64,000 nt of DNA from Physcomitrium patens (Eukaryota > Streptophyta > Bryopsida > Funariales > Funariaceae): NCBI RefSeq assembly GCF_000002425.4, contig NC_037269.1, positions 12,301,290 to 12,365,289 on the forward strand, read 5' to 3'. The stretch's first letter is position 1, and each line of letters begins with the position of its first letter. Both the position numbers and the translations under genes were made by a program. Below the pieces are notes generated by a model. It saw only the letters and a list, made by a program, of their open reading frames with translations, searched no databases and was not told the origin of the DNA. Shown piece after piece: positions 51,278 through 64,000 of the stretch.

Positions 51278-53305
51278 TCAAATTTCGTCTTTTGTTAGCC
51301 TGTTTTATATCCATTTAGAAGGAAACGTATGTGAATTATAATATACTTTGACCTTGTTAATTGAGAAATTGAATTTTTCTAATTTCACATGTTCACTGTG
51401 TTAGGACTTAAAAGCATGGCTTAAAGGTTCGTGATTGATCGTGCAGACAAAAGTCGTAAGATACTGGAAGCATCCAAGATGGTGAAAGAGTTCACTAAAA
51501 AGGATGATTTGCTGGTGAAGTTAAGCAGTATGAAGTTAAATGACAGCTACGTTGCTTATCCCTGGGAGCAAAAGATGATGACTTTCTTACCTGTCTCGGG
51601 CTCTGCGATGGTATTTTCCCTCCTCGTCATGCCACCAGCTTTATCACCAAGGGCTCGCGACTACGCCGGTGTTGAGCATACATCAGCTCGAGCAATTGCC
51701 TGGTTATCTGCTGCTCAGGCGTCTGGAGTTCCAATCACATTCGTCAATATTCAGACAGAGCCTCTTTTTATGCAAGTAAGTTACCAACCTTGACATAGAT
51801 TTAATGTTATGTGATTTTTATGTCGAATATAGGATGAAGGAACCCATGGCGTCTCTCTCATTTCGTGATGGTGATGTTGTCTCTTTTAAGTAAGTGCATT
51901 CAATTATACGCTTTGGTGCCATCTTTAAACATCTCGATGTGTTTGACTTTGCTATTGAAGTTGCTCCTGGCCATATTCCATGTTCGCTCGTGTCACAAAG
52001 CACTTACTAATGATCCTCACTTACCTCGCGGTTGTCTTGAAATGCAGTTTGCAGATTATCAAGTTCCAGGCTACAAACAGGATCCTGCTGTTATTGGCAA
52101 CAATGGCTGTTACAGATTGCAGGTCAATATGGTTTCGCGAGTTCCGAGTCGTCCGTTGTAATTTCATTGAATGCAATTTGTTTTAGTCGTCCGTTGCAAC
52201 CACGTCAGAGAATAAACCTCCACCATACCCCCTACCCCCCTTTATTTTATTTTATTTTATTTTATTTATATCACTTTAATCTACATTCTTACATCTCCGA
52301 TCATCATTAATATCTGTACTAGAGTCAGACAAATGCTCACTGTTACTTGTGCACTATGTTCTTGTAGGATCGAGAAGCCATGGATGTGGACGTTGTGAGA
52401 GCAGTACGATTATGGTATTCGCCTGCAGCTGCTGAGCTTGCCATCGACTTGAAACCTGAAGAGAACGAGTCTCGCCTTGGCGTGGGCATCAGCTGCACGG
52501 AAGAGGTATATTTCTATTTATTTTTCGTTAGGTTGCGATTTAAGAGTAATAAGAACTCGACATTTATGTTATGTTTTGTAACTGCACTCGCGTCAAAGTA
52601 TCATCACAGCGGGCATTCACAGATGAGGGTTCCAAAATTGAAGTTCATATCGTTTTAATCTTATGCACCTTTCATAGTTATGGATGCCTTTCCGGGAGAT
52701 ATCTTGTAGGGTCTACTCTGCTTAGAAATATATGATTCTACAACTATCAACCTGAAAGTCATGAGTTTCCGGTCCCACTTTTTATGCAGGGATTTTGCCA
52801 CGTTTCTTCTGTGGACCCAGGAACAGTGGCTGACCGGGCAGGGCTGTCGACTGTATATCAAGCTGCCTGTGCTGCAGGAAAGCTTCTTGTAATTTCCCGG
52901 CTAGGAGGGGAAAAAATTACTCCCTGGTTGGTTGCGTCTTCTGGTTCAATACGGTGTTACGACACTATCTCAATGTCGAATAAGCTTTCGTTGCATCGGC
53001 AGACTGGCCAGTCTATCCGTCTACATGTTATGGTGTGGGAGGGTGCCCTCACATCTAACTTGTACAATTCGACTGAGGATAGTTCAAGCCGAGAGAGGGG
53101 AGTTCCATCGGCTGCATATACAAGTCGAAATTCCTATAGAAATTCCGAGGGTCATACCTCATACGACAGGTTACCGTTTTATAAATCACACGAGAAGCAT
53201 TACATGCCGAAGAATGTACAAGATTTTGAAGTGATTAACGACGGTCACGCAGAGCCATCGCTGGCAATGAGTGATTCATATCTGCAGTATAAATATATCA
53301 ACTGA
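49414..53305 (+). CDS. Conserved plant protein of unknown function with PDZ-like C-terminal region
   Basis: Six exons: 49414-49521, 50887-51169, 51447-51775, 52048-52122, 52368-52505, 52790-53305. All are GT-AG and in phase, giving 482 residues. I do not recognise a named family. The first third is hydrophilic (ESWSEQKLLGGDVVLQ; KIKVKRGSSVIEV). The middle has a basic DKSRKILEASKMVKEFTKK stretch and a hydrophobic SGSAMVFSLLVMPPALS segment that could be one membrane-associated strand or helix. From about residue 311 comes a GFCHVSSVDPGTVADRAGL segment, like the second half of a PDZ domain. The tail is Ser/Tyr-rich and looks disordered. Absence of a signal peptide suggests a cytosolic or nuclear scaffold, but function cannot be stated. 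The ATG at 50887 is internal and sits at an exon start. Confidence 0.75.
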
Positions 53306-54726
53306 CTGCTCATTCGGTGCCATTGTCTTAAGACAATAGTGGGTTTTGGTGTCCACGGCAGGTGCCCTCGGATTGCGTATTGTACATACTGAACTTCCCA
53401 GAGGTCGGGCGGTTCTGAGATGGTGCTGGCAATGGAGATAGTCGGACCTTACAAGTTGTCGAAGCTTGTATGAGTGTTCAAAGCGTACAATATGGCGAAA
53501 CTTCTCAAGTTGTGTAAATATTACTGTTGTAATTAATTTTCTGAGGTACTTATTTTTCGTTATCTAAAAACAGTGCACGTTTTAGCAATATCTTTTCTCG
53601 CACATAAATTACATCAATGGGCCTTGGTTGCGTAGTATCAACATTTAATGACACGAAAGTAGTCATGGATCAAGCAGCCGTAGTTTGAGTCTCCACACTT
53701 GTGATTTGGCGAACAAATTCTTTGTACAATGTACAAATATGTACATGTTGCGACTGTTAATTATAATTGGTGTTTACCAACTTTGTTTCACAGTGAAATT
53801 CATAAGTCGATTCTTCTTATAATTCTTGCTTTATTTATCATGGATTATTTTCAATACGTGTTACTGAGAATGGCCAATAGTTGTTGCTCTGATTTCATGT
53901 CCACTAGTGCACAACTAACTTGGACTTATAGTTACAATGTTAAGCCTGTAACGTGCTTTACTTTAACCAATGTGACCGACACACGCATCTACCACAATTT
54001 GCACAAGTGCTGCAATATACAACATCTGTATACATTGTTACCCTGGTACATTGCGTAAGTACTTCCTGCTCCGATCTTTTCTTCCCACACTATTGCGCGC
54101 ATTTGTTCATGGTGAACGATAGATAGCTGTTGAGGATGATGCGAAGGAGACTATTCGTGTGAAATGTAGGTGCCGCACGACATTATTAAGTGCTCATCAG
54201 ATGCGCTCATTAATTGGCAGGTGTATTTGGTCCATTTTCACCAATTGTCACTGCTTTACATAGTATTACTATTGTTGGCAAGCGGACGGTTACCAATCGT
54301 TTCACAATCCGCCCACTTGGTAGCTGTGAAGTGTTGGGGTTTATTGTGCAGTAATAAATGAAAGCAGGTGAGGTTGAAGTGGGCATTGCTTTGCAACTAT
54401 TCATTTAGGGGCATATCTGTTCCACATGGTTTGTCAATTATCCAGACAAGGATATTTATATTGTCTGAATAGAGTAAATATGTTACAAAGAGGCTGCGAA
54501 ATATTCTCCACGCTAGCCAGTTGTAGATGCATGTGCTTGGGAAGGCACATTCCTCAGGTGAAGTATGTTGGGATGGAGGCCAGCGTATGCGACGCTTGAA
54601 GGGGTTTATAAAAATTCGGAGGTTTCTAAGACTATAAGACGAAAAATTAGTATACTGCAGCAGGACTGAAGAGAATTCAATGGTTACGGAATGGTTTGAT
54701 CGGACGTTGCACAACTGATGGAATGT
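53306..54726. other. Convergent 3' flanks, no gene seen
   Basis: Lies between the convergent PDZ-like and kinesin genes and probably holds both 3' untranslated regions. Open frames (53729-54058 +, 54397-54714 -) have no domain. No repeats of note. Confidence 0.5.
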
Positions 54727-57700
54727 TTAGATGCAACGAGTTGAGTTGACGATATGTGCGAGAGCTGACTTGGGTTTCACCGTCTCCCCATTCTGAGACC
54801 TGAGCCCTTTGGTATGTCCTAATGGAGGACCAGCTCGTCCATGAGACGGCAGAGAAGTTCCTTTAAATTTAGTCATAGAAACATTTACCTGTTCAGCAGA
54901 TATATCAAGCTGGTTCTCAAGCGACCTAAATGGTGCTGACTCAACTCTGGGATTAACGAAGTCGGTGTCGATAGCAGGAGGACGCAGCCATGCAAGCCGG
55001 CTCCCGTAGTCGTCATGGGATGCTGGCAAAGATTCAACACGCACGTCGCTCTCAAATTCTTGGTCCACGGGAGCACCTCCAGTTTCCTACGGTTCACAGA
55101 TCAGGCAGATTGATTACATGATATCCTTGACAATTGAACATAACTGAACACACTATAGTTCATTACTATCAGGTAGGGCAGCGCAATTTGTAACTAAGAA
55201 CGTGAAACGTAATTTGAACTTTCACTGTCAATTTCAGACCTACTCACATAATTACTAAAAGTCTCAAAGTCGCAGGACAAAACTAAATGGAATCAAGTCA
55301 TAACAGCAGGGCATGCTGCAAGGAAGCGATGAAGCGAGACTCCACATCATAGTTCACAGAATTCACGTCATAGGAAGTAATAGTGAACATACCCCACGAA
55401 AGAGGAACTTGAAGTTCCTTTTGGACACAGGAATGTGGGCCTCAATCTCCTCCCTAAGTTCTGAAAGGCTGGAAGTTTTGGGTACGTTTATGATGCAGAT
55501 AAGCTTCCCATCAGCTAGGTCACTTGACTTCTCCCATTTCACGTACACATCGATCTTCTCATCCTCGGGTTTTGGCTGAGAATTCTCATTTGCAAATATG
55601 CTGGAGGACATCCGACGCGTTGGCCTCCGGGAGGAAGGGAACCTTTGAGGAGACTCTGTAGGCATCAGGGACGGCAGAGAGCTTACGCTGACATCGGTGT
55701 AGTATGCGGCCTCGGAGTAGCTGGGTGAGGTAGAGAAGTCGGACACGGACTGATCCAGCTGGCTATCAGCGAAATGCTGAGATCCGTATGAGCTAGACGT
55801 CAGACTATACCTACCAGATAGTACTTCAGGTACAGCCTCTTCTGATTCCTTGGCGAACGTATGCACATTGGCCTTTCTAGCGCGTTCTCGATTTTCTCCA
55901 CAAAGCATAAAAATGGTTTCAATTCTTGCTCTTCTGGCAGCCTCTGCATCATTTCCCCCTGACTGACCGCCATCAAAGAGATCTGTACCCAAATTCAAGA
56001 GCACTGGCTCAACAGGGGGTACATCAAGAACTTCGCCACCACTCTCGTCAAGTAACCTCATTGAGCCAATTGAACCAGCTTCTTCAACTGGGTTCTTAAT
56101 GCAAGTTCGGGCTGGTTCTGCGAGTACTGTGAGTAGACTGGGCACCTTAACCGGTTGGGCAGCCAACCGTTGATCATGCTGGTCCTCTTCCTGAGCCCAC
56201 TCTTTCGATACTCCGAAAACAAATTCAGATGATGCTGTACAGAGCTTAACCCCCGCAGCAAAGTTGTCTCTTGATGAAGGGCCGTCTCTAGATCCGGATC
56301 CTCCACAAGGAAGCAGTGGGCTCCCATCGAGGCCACTGTTGTTAAAGTAGCTTGCAATAGCTGTACTGAGCTGCTCTTCTGGAGAAGCGAACGTCAGGGA
56401 TAGGTTGGATCCCGCATCCTTGGACCCTTGATTGGCTGGATTTGTGGTATCCGGGGTCACCTGTCATACAGAAAAACAAGCGTATGCTTTTGCATCAACA
56501 AGTGAACCATGTACTGGCAATGTTACGACGGCAGCACAGTCAATATTAAGTTGCGACAGCGAGTAGAGAAGAGGGACAGCGTGCCAAACCTGAGTCCAGA
56601 ACATGGAATGGTCTTTATCAGAAGAACCTTGAGGAGTAACAGACTTCGTAACTTCCACGGACTGAGCGATTCGTTCGTCCTCTTCCGGAATGATGGGCAG
56701 CCACCCTTTGCTGCATAGTTTCTCACCCATCCAGTCGTCGGACTCGGGATCCTCTCTCACAGGAGCCGATGGGTTAATTGCATTTGTTTCCGGGCGTAGG
56801 GTTTCTTCTTCGGCACTCAGAGATAGCCGTCTTTCCTTCTCTTTAACGAGATTTTTTAAAAGTAGTAGACTAGCGGAATTCGAAGTGAGAGACATTACTT
56901 CACAAGGAGAAGTGCTACCATTGTCACGGTCCTGCTTCTGACTTTCCGTGGCGCTGCTGTTGCCACAAGGCTTGACTTTGAGGTCGCATTGAGTATTTCG
57001 CTGTCCACTTCTCTCTCCTACAGCTTGCTCAGGTCTGTACTGAGCTATAATTCGATCACTCTCAGCTTGCGCTGCTAAAATACGATCATTCATCAGCTTT
57101 TGAATGTCTTGAAACCTCTGATTGCTGATGGCAGATCCTGTAATACCGAAGGACATTATTCAGTATCAGGAAATGTAATAATTCAACGGCCGATGATGAT
57201 GCAGAACTCACAGCTGCAGAGATATTAAGCAAGGAATCAGAGTACTCAGAATATGCAGGTATTTAGACTCGACCGATGTACGCGGAGGCAAGTTTACAGC
57301 AGGGACATGGAAAGTTAAATTTTTTCTAAGCAAACACATATCACAAAATACAAAGACACCTACCGTGGGTTAAGGATGGAACGCGCTTATTCAAATCCTC
57401 AACGCCAACTCCCTCTTTAGAATCCGAATTCTCCACACGGGTATGCCCAACGCGGGCGTTGCTGTTGAGATTATATGATCGTTGGATGTGCAAGAGTTCT
57501 GCTTCGGCCTTCTCAGCTCGTATCCTCATCAAGTCTATCTCTCTTTGCTGCTGCAAGACCAGGGCTGTGAGCTCCTCGATTTTCTGCTTTCTGGTAGGTG
57601 AACTATTCAAGTCCTCGGTATCCCCATCATGAAGGCCTTTTCTTTTCCTCTGTGGCTCTTTCTCAGAGTTCCATCTCTTCGCCTCCTCTCTGAGCTCAGC

Positions 57701-59736
57701 CAGTTCTTTGTCCTTGGATTCCAACTCCTTCTCCCTCTCTTCCTTCTGCTTGCGTAGATTCTCAATGTATGCATCCTTCTTGGTAAGGCGAGCTTCGAGG
57801 ATTTGCACTTGCTCAACCCCTGCAGCAGATATTCGACTTTTGCTAGGAGAGTTGGACAGACGGACGATGCACTTAGCTTTCGCCCCATACTCCAAGGTGC
57901 AAATGGTCTTGTGGAGATCCCTGATGTCGGGGCTTGCACAAAGAATCATCAGAATCTTAGCTCTGTCGTCCTCAAAGGAATCCTGGGCACAAAACGTGTT
58001 AATAGCATATATCAAACAATGTACACACAAGTCCAGAGTGTAGGAAGAAAGAAAACATATCCAGGCCCATCGAGCATGCACTATGAAAATTACAGTGAAA
58101 ATGTTATGATGGAGACAATGCCACGCATAGGAAGTAACTCACTTGCAGAAGCATAGTAAGTTTGCTATCACGGTAGGGAATGTATGAGTCTCCGTTAGCA
58201 ATGGCTTCCACGACTCTCTTGAGAGCTCCATTGCCTTGGTTAATTTTTCCTGTCTAATAACCAGGAACAATTTCAGTTTGCGTGGTGAGCATTACCCTTC
58301 CACGTCTGCGATCGGCTGAGAACGGCAGAGGGATTATCGAGCTACAGAACATCTTTTAGAGGTTGATGAGGTCAAGGATGAGGTGAATCACCTGCATCTT
58401 AAGTTCTCTCCCCAAACCTGCTTGTTCCACGTTTTCAGAGCCTGCCATATCCACAAGAACTAGCTTGCCGCCAACTTCGGGTACATCAAGTGTGACCTGC
58501 ATCCACGAAATGCGTATTACCAGGAATTGCTGCTGAGGTGCAGACACAAATTTTCAAATGAAAGGCTGACTTAGGATGAGACGAGCTAAAGACTTGTTAA
58601 ATTTACCATGCAGTGACTACGGGAGCTTCGATCATTGCAGTTGGTGCTTTTCACCACCCGCCGCCCCTCTACTTTCGAAATCTCTTTCAGAAGCTTCTGG
58701 GGGTCAGTGCCCGATATCGAAATGCATGTCTTCACTTTCTTCCCCATGACTTCCAATTTCACCTGCAAGATAAATAAGTTGAACAGTTCGATTCCTCAAT
58801 GCATTGCACAAGTGATTCAGACCCCTGAGACTGGTTGGTACACTTGAGACACAGCAAGTAGAAGTTACATCCACTCCCTGTGAGAGCAACAACCTAATGG
58901 ATTTTCCGAGGATAATAAACGTCTGAAAAAGATGTTATAAAGAATTGATGTACTCTGTTTCTGAGCTATGAGCGTGATTGGCATGATACACGATCAAAAG
59001 CTGAAAGCGATTCGAAATCTGGCAGTGACGATTTTTGGCCAATTGTACAATGCTCTCACTTACTGCAAATGACGTGTCCATACATGCGTATCAGGGTAAT
59101 TTAACTAACCCGTCCCCCGCTACTCCCACTCATCTTGAACAACGTCCCAAACCCTGATTTCGGAGCGCTGACTCCTGCCAGTAAATCGTAAATTTCCTCA
59201 TTGTATATCTCCCACACAGTCGCCCGGACCTCTATGCTTTTGTCTGAAATATCATCATCATCGTGAGATGCTTCATGGGTCATGAGCTGCGACAAGGCAT
59301 GATACGCCACACCCTTCTCATGAGCAGCACCAAACATGGTGTAACTTTTCCCGGCACCTGTTGGCCCGTACATCATAATCGTGCAACGTCCACCAGCCTT
59401 CACGTCCTCGACACGAGGTTCTACGTAACGTCCATAAAAGGTTTGCAAATTCTCCACAGCTGCAAGAGATACGCCGTCGAGGGAGAACTCGCGGAATCCA
59501 TTGCCTATTCCTTCTGAACGCACTGCAACGCGCGAATGTGGCAGAACCCGAATCGCGCTCTCCTTGTCAAAACCTTCTGGGTGTTCACGGATTCGCCCCA
59601 CAACCTCCACAGGGTGACTTCCAGTACGGGACGTCTGTCTATCCATGAGAGGCTGCATTGGCTTGCCCTTGCCAGTGGGCGTGTTCCCACCCGCATTGCA
59701 TTGCACCCTTTTCTCCTTCGGCTTGGGAGACATCAT
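54727..59736 (-). CDS. KIN10A: KIN-10A kinesin (PAKRP2-like phragmoplast motor)
   Basis: Eight exons: 59110-59736, 58607-58762, 58392-58496, 58143-58253, 57364-57982, 56590-57137, 55393-56460, 54727-55086. Phases match and give 1197 residues, longer than seed-plant relatives of about 870. The N-terminal motor has the P-loop GPTGAGKS at 124-131, switch I NDRSSRSH at 252-259 and switch II DMAGSE at 277-282; it ends at LEYGAKAKCIV near 373. A basic stretch QRKRKG (444-449) sits between coiled coils at about 388-442 and 464-502. A long Ser-rich region then leads to a conserved C-terminal ubiquitin-fold-like segment (DVYVKWEK, FKFLFRG). In Arabidopsis KIN-10A/PAKRP2 moves Golgi-derived vesicles in the phragmoplast during cytokinesis. 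Motor residues are intact. The intron before exon 4 uses the acceptor ending TTATTAG, needed to keep frame. Confidence 0.95.
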
Positions 59737-60540
59737 CGATGCTGCGGCGCCTGACGAATCTGATTCAATTGCGGCAGAAATTCAATCCCAACCTCCAGCA
59801 GCCACCGCAGGAACTACAAGGGGAAGGTCATTCCAAGACAATGAGTTATCAAATCCCGAGAGGCCGAAGCATGAAGCAGTATCTCGGCCCTTGTCCCCAC
59901 ATCAGGTCCATAACCCAATTCCTCAACCGACTCCAAACTCATAAGCCTCGTTCACCACCAGCTTCCGAATCCAACATGACACAGCACTCCACAAAGGAAC
60001 ACGTTCCCAATGCCCACCACCTTCACATTCAGCAACCAAGGCACAAAACTCACACACAAACCAGCACGACCAGATGGCGACACGCTCACATTACTCATCG
60101 AACCATCACTTACACCGACGAGGATCCAACCAAGGGAAAGAAAAAAAGTTCAGAACAGGGTCAGAGCTCCGACACAAAGCGCGATGTCGGAAGCGCAACA
60201 ATGAGGAAAATTCAAAGTAGGGCTAAATCAGCGACCTAAGGACTAGACCCAACAATGTGGAGCCTGTACAGAGCTGAGAGAGGGGCGGCAATGCCACGAT
60301 GAGGCGCCGGGGGGACTTGGCCATGATGACGAAAAAGAAGAAGAAGAAGAAGAAGAAGAAGCAGCGGCGAGACAATGCGAGTGAGAGAGCCGTTGAGAAG
60401 CAGGCCTTTGGCTTTGGCGACGCCCTCCATTTTTCCATTCTCCCACGTCAAAATTCAAACCCGCCTCGGAAATGGCACCACCCTCGAGTCTTTTTCTTCA
60501 ATTTGATGGCGCTGGGGCCAAAATTAGAGGACGATGTCCT
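59737..60540 (-). promoter_or_regulatory. Upstream region of KIN-10A with a (GAA)n tract
   Basis: Normal composition, immediately 5' of the kinesin ATG. A purine run of GAA repeats (about 60330-60362, plus strand) produces long artefactual open frames on both strands. No TATA box was clearly identified. It probably holds the leader and core promoter. Confidence 0.4.
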
Positions 60541-61199
60541 CTAATCCTGCCTTTACACCTATTGCTGTGGCATTTTCAAACACATATTATTAATGTTGTT
60601 GTTGTCATTGTTGTTATTCTCGGTTGTCTTTCTTAAAAGTAGAAGTTGGTATTTACAAAAAGGGATGAACGTTATTCCAAGTCGTTGGTTCAAATAAGTT
60701 TAGGAATATTAATTGCAATCTTGTGCATGTGGGTTTTGTGTTTGCAATCCAAAGTCTATTTACATGTCTGATGTTCACACAATCAACTGCAAAGTCTTTT
60801 TTATAAAGTATCATGAGTCATGAAATGAGGTTTTCAAGATGCAGAAGATTTTATCACATGTAAGTTTTTTTATTTTTATTTTTATTTTTTTAAATCTCAA
60901 ATTATCTTTGTGTTAGATGACCTGGTTACTGTGTGGTTTTAAGATGTCAATTATTAATTTTTGTTTTGGTAGTGGTTGTTTCAACATTCACTATTTCATT
61001 TCTTGATGCTCATAAAATTAATATACGTAGTTTCATTTGGTTCTTCAAAAACCTTTGAAGAATCAAGCAATTCTTACAAGATAGCATGTTTTATAGTGTA
61101 TATTTTGGAATGTCATCTCATAATGTAAAATTGTCATGCAAAATTATTTTTTCTCACATAATTTTACAATCTTGTTGACACATTTATATATATATAGAC

Positions 61200-61230
<31 letters not shown>

Positions 61231-64000
61231 GACCAACAAATTAAAGAGCAGGGGCCAAGCAGCCAACCTAATAATAATGACAAAGTTAATGTGAAGTTTT
61301 TTTTGAATGCAACTCCTGCACAAATGTTGATGTCAATTAACACCAATATTGATGATACAATAATCCACCAATATTCCAATGTACAAATGTGATGTGCTGA
61401 TGGAGTCTTGCTTCTGTACAATGTTAAGCAAGACATTTCATTACAATGGGAAATAACCGACCATGAGCTTACTCTTTATTTACATTGAACAGCATAAACA
61501 AAATTCCCTAGCAAAGAAGATTTAGTTACTGACCACATGGAAATAACATGGCAATTCAAAAACTCATAATCAGCAACATTAACTTCCAATCATAGCCAAA
61601 AATCAATCTCTTGTGCTCCAGTAACTACAGAACCAAACTACAGCTTATTTATACCCAACATAGGGATTACTGCTCACAAAGCAATAGAGAAAATTAGGGT
61701 ACAATAGAACAGTCTAAGCATCTGAATTGATGAAGCAAAACAAAAAAAAAAACAGTGAAAGTTGATATCCTCCTTGAGTGCAACAACCTCACAAATTCAC
61801 ACCATCAACATTGGTAGAACTCTAAACCCTTAACCCTAAAACCTTGTCAGTTACAGTGAGGTTACATTCTCTAATGCCTTTGATAAGTAAAAATGTAATA
61901 TAATCAGAGCTTCACACTATTGTCATATTCACATGATTTTGGTCATTTACATTGTCTAGGATTTTTGAATTGAATCCACACCAATAAGTCACAGAAAACT
62001 GCCATTTTGCCACCAAAAGTTCCCATGCATTACTAGACATGTTTCAGCAGAATTTGGTGGGTACCAGATCAGATTTTCAAAGGCTCTTCGATGTTCTTTT
62101 ACTTCACAGCCCCATAATCCTCACTAAGCACAGACAACAAAAACCACTCACCCCTCAAGCTCTGAAAGCTGACATCCAAATAGCTTCTTAGTGCCCCTGA
62201 AAAATGAAGACATTGGAAAACTTTCCTTGCATTTGAACACCCCACACATACCAGATCACCCCAATTAAAGTTTTACATTGCCAATGATGGACAGAAATGC
62301 AAATTCTAAACACAGTATTTGAATTAGTAAATCCACAACTGTGTAAATTCTTTGAAGAATCATCTTCAATTTGCTTTTGCAGAACTATTGACATTCCAAC
62401 TAGTAAATGATTATTCCTTCTTGTAGGTTCATATCCATAGTGTTAAGTCTAGACAAAGGTTTCTACTAAGCTTGTTGTCTTAAAGTTTGGATGTAGTAGA
62501 TGGGAGGCAAAACCCTTTTATTAATAAGTATCCATGTTATTAGTTGGACATGTGCCAAAGAGTCTATTGGGTACAACAAAGATATGTCACAATGTTGCAT
62601 CAGTTGCTAAATCCAATTGGATGTATTTGGTTTAGTTTGGTGCAGTGATTTTTCCATCCATTTAGATTTTTTTGTGAGTTGACTTTGTTAACATCAACTA
62701 AGGTTTGAATACTTAGGTGGAAGAATCCCTTCTTGATAGAGAGTGTGTTGGTTGTACATTTGTATTTGGTTCAAATTACATACTTTGTGATTGGTTTGTA
62801 GCACTTGATATGTTGTGTGTAACAATCTTTGTTTTTATGACAAATAGTTCATTATGTTCAAGATGTTGTGGATTCAAACTAGGATGATGGTAATAGATTA
62901 TACGTGTTACATGTATTTATTTATCTCACCAATGTTTTATAGTTGTGAGATGTGATATCTCCTTTTGGGCTACCCTTACACTACCAACTTAAGTGAGTAT
63001 GTTGAAATTTTTTGAACTTGACAAACTCTTCACTTGGATAAATATCTACTATAAATATTTATTCTCTTTGATTTTAGTTTGGAGGTAGTTCCTTCCTAAC
63101 CATTATTAACTTTTACATTTGATACATTCTCATGTGAATATTATTGCCAAATTGTTTCACTACCTCATGTAAAGTATCATCATTGTGTATTAATTTAATA
63201 TAACCTCTATTTATTTACATGGGCTCTGTCAAAACAAACAATATATTTTGTTTGAAAGTAAATGCATGCTATTGCTCTTTGTAAAAATTATTTAAAATCT
63301 TTTATAATTATGTAAAATCAGTACAAGTAAAATCAAGTATCAATACAAGTACAATGAGTACAAGTAAATGAGATATTAATTTGTATCAATCAATAATTGT
63401 AGGAGAGATAAATTAATAAATAAATTACCAGTGAATTGGTACATGCTGAAATTACATTTATGCATGAATATTATGTATCAGCATTACACATTAGTGAAAA
63501 TTGCATCAATAATATGAGTTTCTTATCATTATTAAATTAGTGTAAAGTTATTGTATAATATGTTTGAAAATATTCATTTAATTAATATGAAGTTTTGAAC
63601 TATTTATATATATATATATCTTGATTTTTTTGAAAATCATACAATAAGAGTCACCTTTCAATTACAAAGCAGGGAGTTTTTAATCTGAGTTCAAGATAAC
63701 TAAAATTAATAAATGTATAAATCACAACTGTAAAACAATTTGCTAAATACATAGCAATATCAACAAACTTAGTGTCGACTGACTTTGGATCATGAAAGGT
63801 GTTACTTCTTGACGCTAACATGATGTACAAAGAAGTTACAATCATGATGTGCATGGATCTGAATCAAGTTCATAAAAAATAGAAATTGCATACACGTTAA
63901 AAGTTATTAGTCAAAAGTGTTTCATCATTTGGAATCCTGCTCTTTAATTAGAAAATAAAAAAGATAATTTCTTCTGTTGATGTTGTTTCGCCAGATCCAA
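60541..64000. other. AT-rich intergenic DNA to the window end
   Basis: No gene or RNA gene recognised. Two (TA)n tracts each followed by TAGACCAACA lie at about 61187-61205 and 61206-61240. The interval 61400-62400 is less AT-rich and could be an old element, but carries no readable protein motif. Open frames 61164-61436, 62188-62394 and 63651-63854 (all -) are not called. Confidence 0.45.

Noticed and set aside
60223..60544. Overlapping open frames with Lys, Ser, Leu or Phe runs
   Set aside because: All come from the (GAA)n microsatellite read in different frames upstream of the kinesin gene.

Overview
The window is nuclear DNA of a land plant, most likely a moss. Coding exons have ordinary base composition and are cut by many short GT-AG introns. 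The families are plant ones: KIN-10A kinesin, an OZ/VAR3-type zinc-finger protein, a GT31 galactosyltransferase, LEA_2, plant IRE1 and a Dof-like protein. Between genes lie very AT-rich, badly decayed Ty1/copia and Ty3/gypsy elements and many (TA)n tracts. Moss is an inference from this composition and the gene set; no sequence here names the species.

Layout. 1-3508: decayed copia element on the minus strand, cut by the window edge. 3924-4913: LEA_2-domain gene (+). 5956-8073: short gene ending in a tomosyn-type R-SNARE tail (-). 10456-13377: GT31 beta-1,3-galactosyltransferase, seven exons (-). 15382-16141: locus with two Dof-like fingers in different frames (-). 16596-18465: GH31 glycosidase pseudogene (-). 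19604-25158: the unfolded-protein-response sensor IRE1, eight exons (+). 27878-32084: organelle RanBP2-zinc-finger protein with an RGG tail, eight exons (+). 33000-38140: AT-rich block with two chromovirus remnants that may share one LTR. 38141-41130: normal-composition DNA without a recognisable gene. 41130-48200: AT-rich DNA holding a probable MITE and a small GC-rich island. 49414-53305: conserved plant protein of unknown function with a PDZ-like end, six exons (+). 54727-59736: KIN-10A kinesin, eight exons (-). 59737-64000: kinesin upstream region and AT-rich intergenic DNA.

There are no operons; each gene is an independent transcription unit. Several act in the endomembrane system or at the division plane (IRE1 in the ER, the GT31 enzyme in the Golgi, the SNARE-tail protein in vesicle fusion, the kinesin on phragmoplast vesicles), but nothing in the sequence shows they are co-regulated. 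For the GT31, IRE1, OZ-like, PDZ-like and kinesin genes I checked that every chosen splice junction keeps the frame and that the summed coding length is a multiple of three (378, 927, 826, 482 and 1197 residues).

The best candidates for a second look are the possible shared-LTR tandem chromovirus, the stand-alone SNARE tail, the exon-per-finger repeat in the OZ-like gene, the two-frame Dof locus, the 0.8 kb inverted-repeat element, and the PDZ-ended protein of unknown function.
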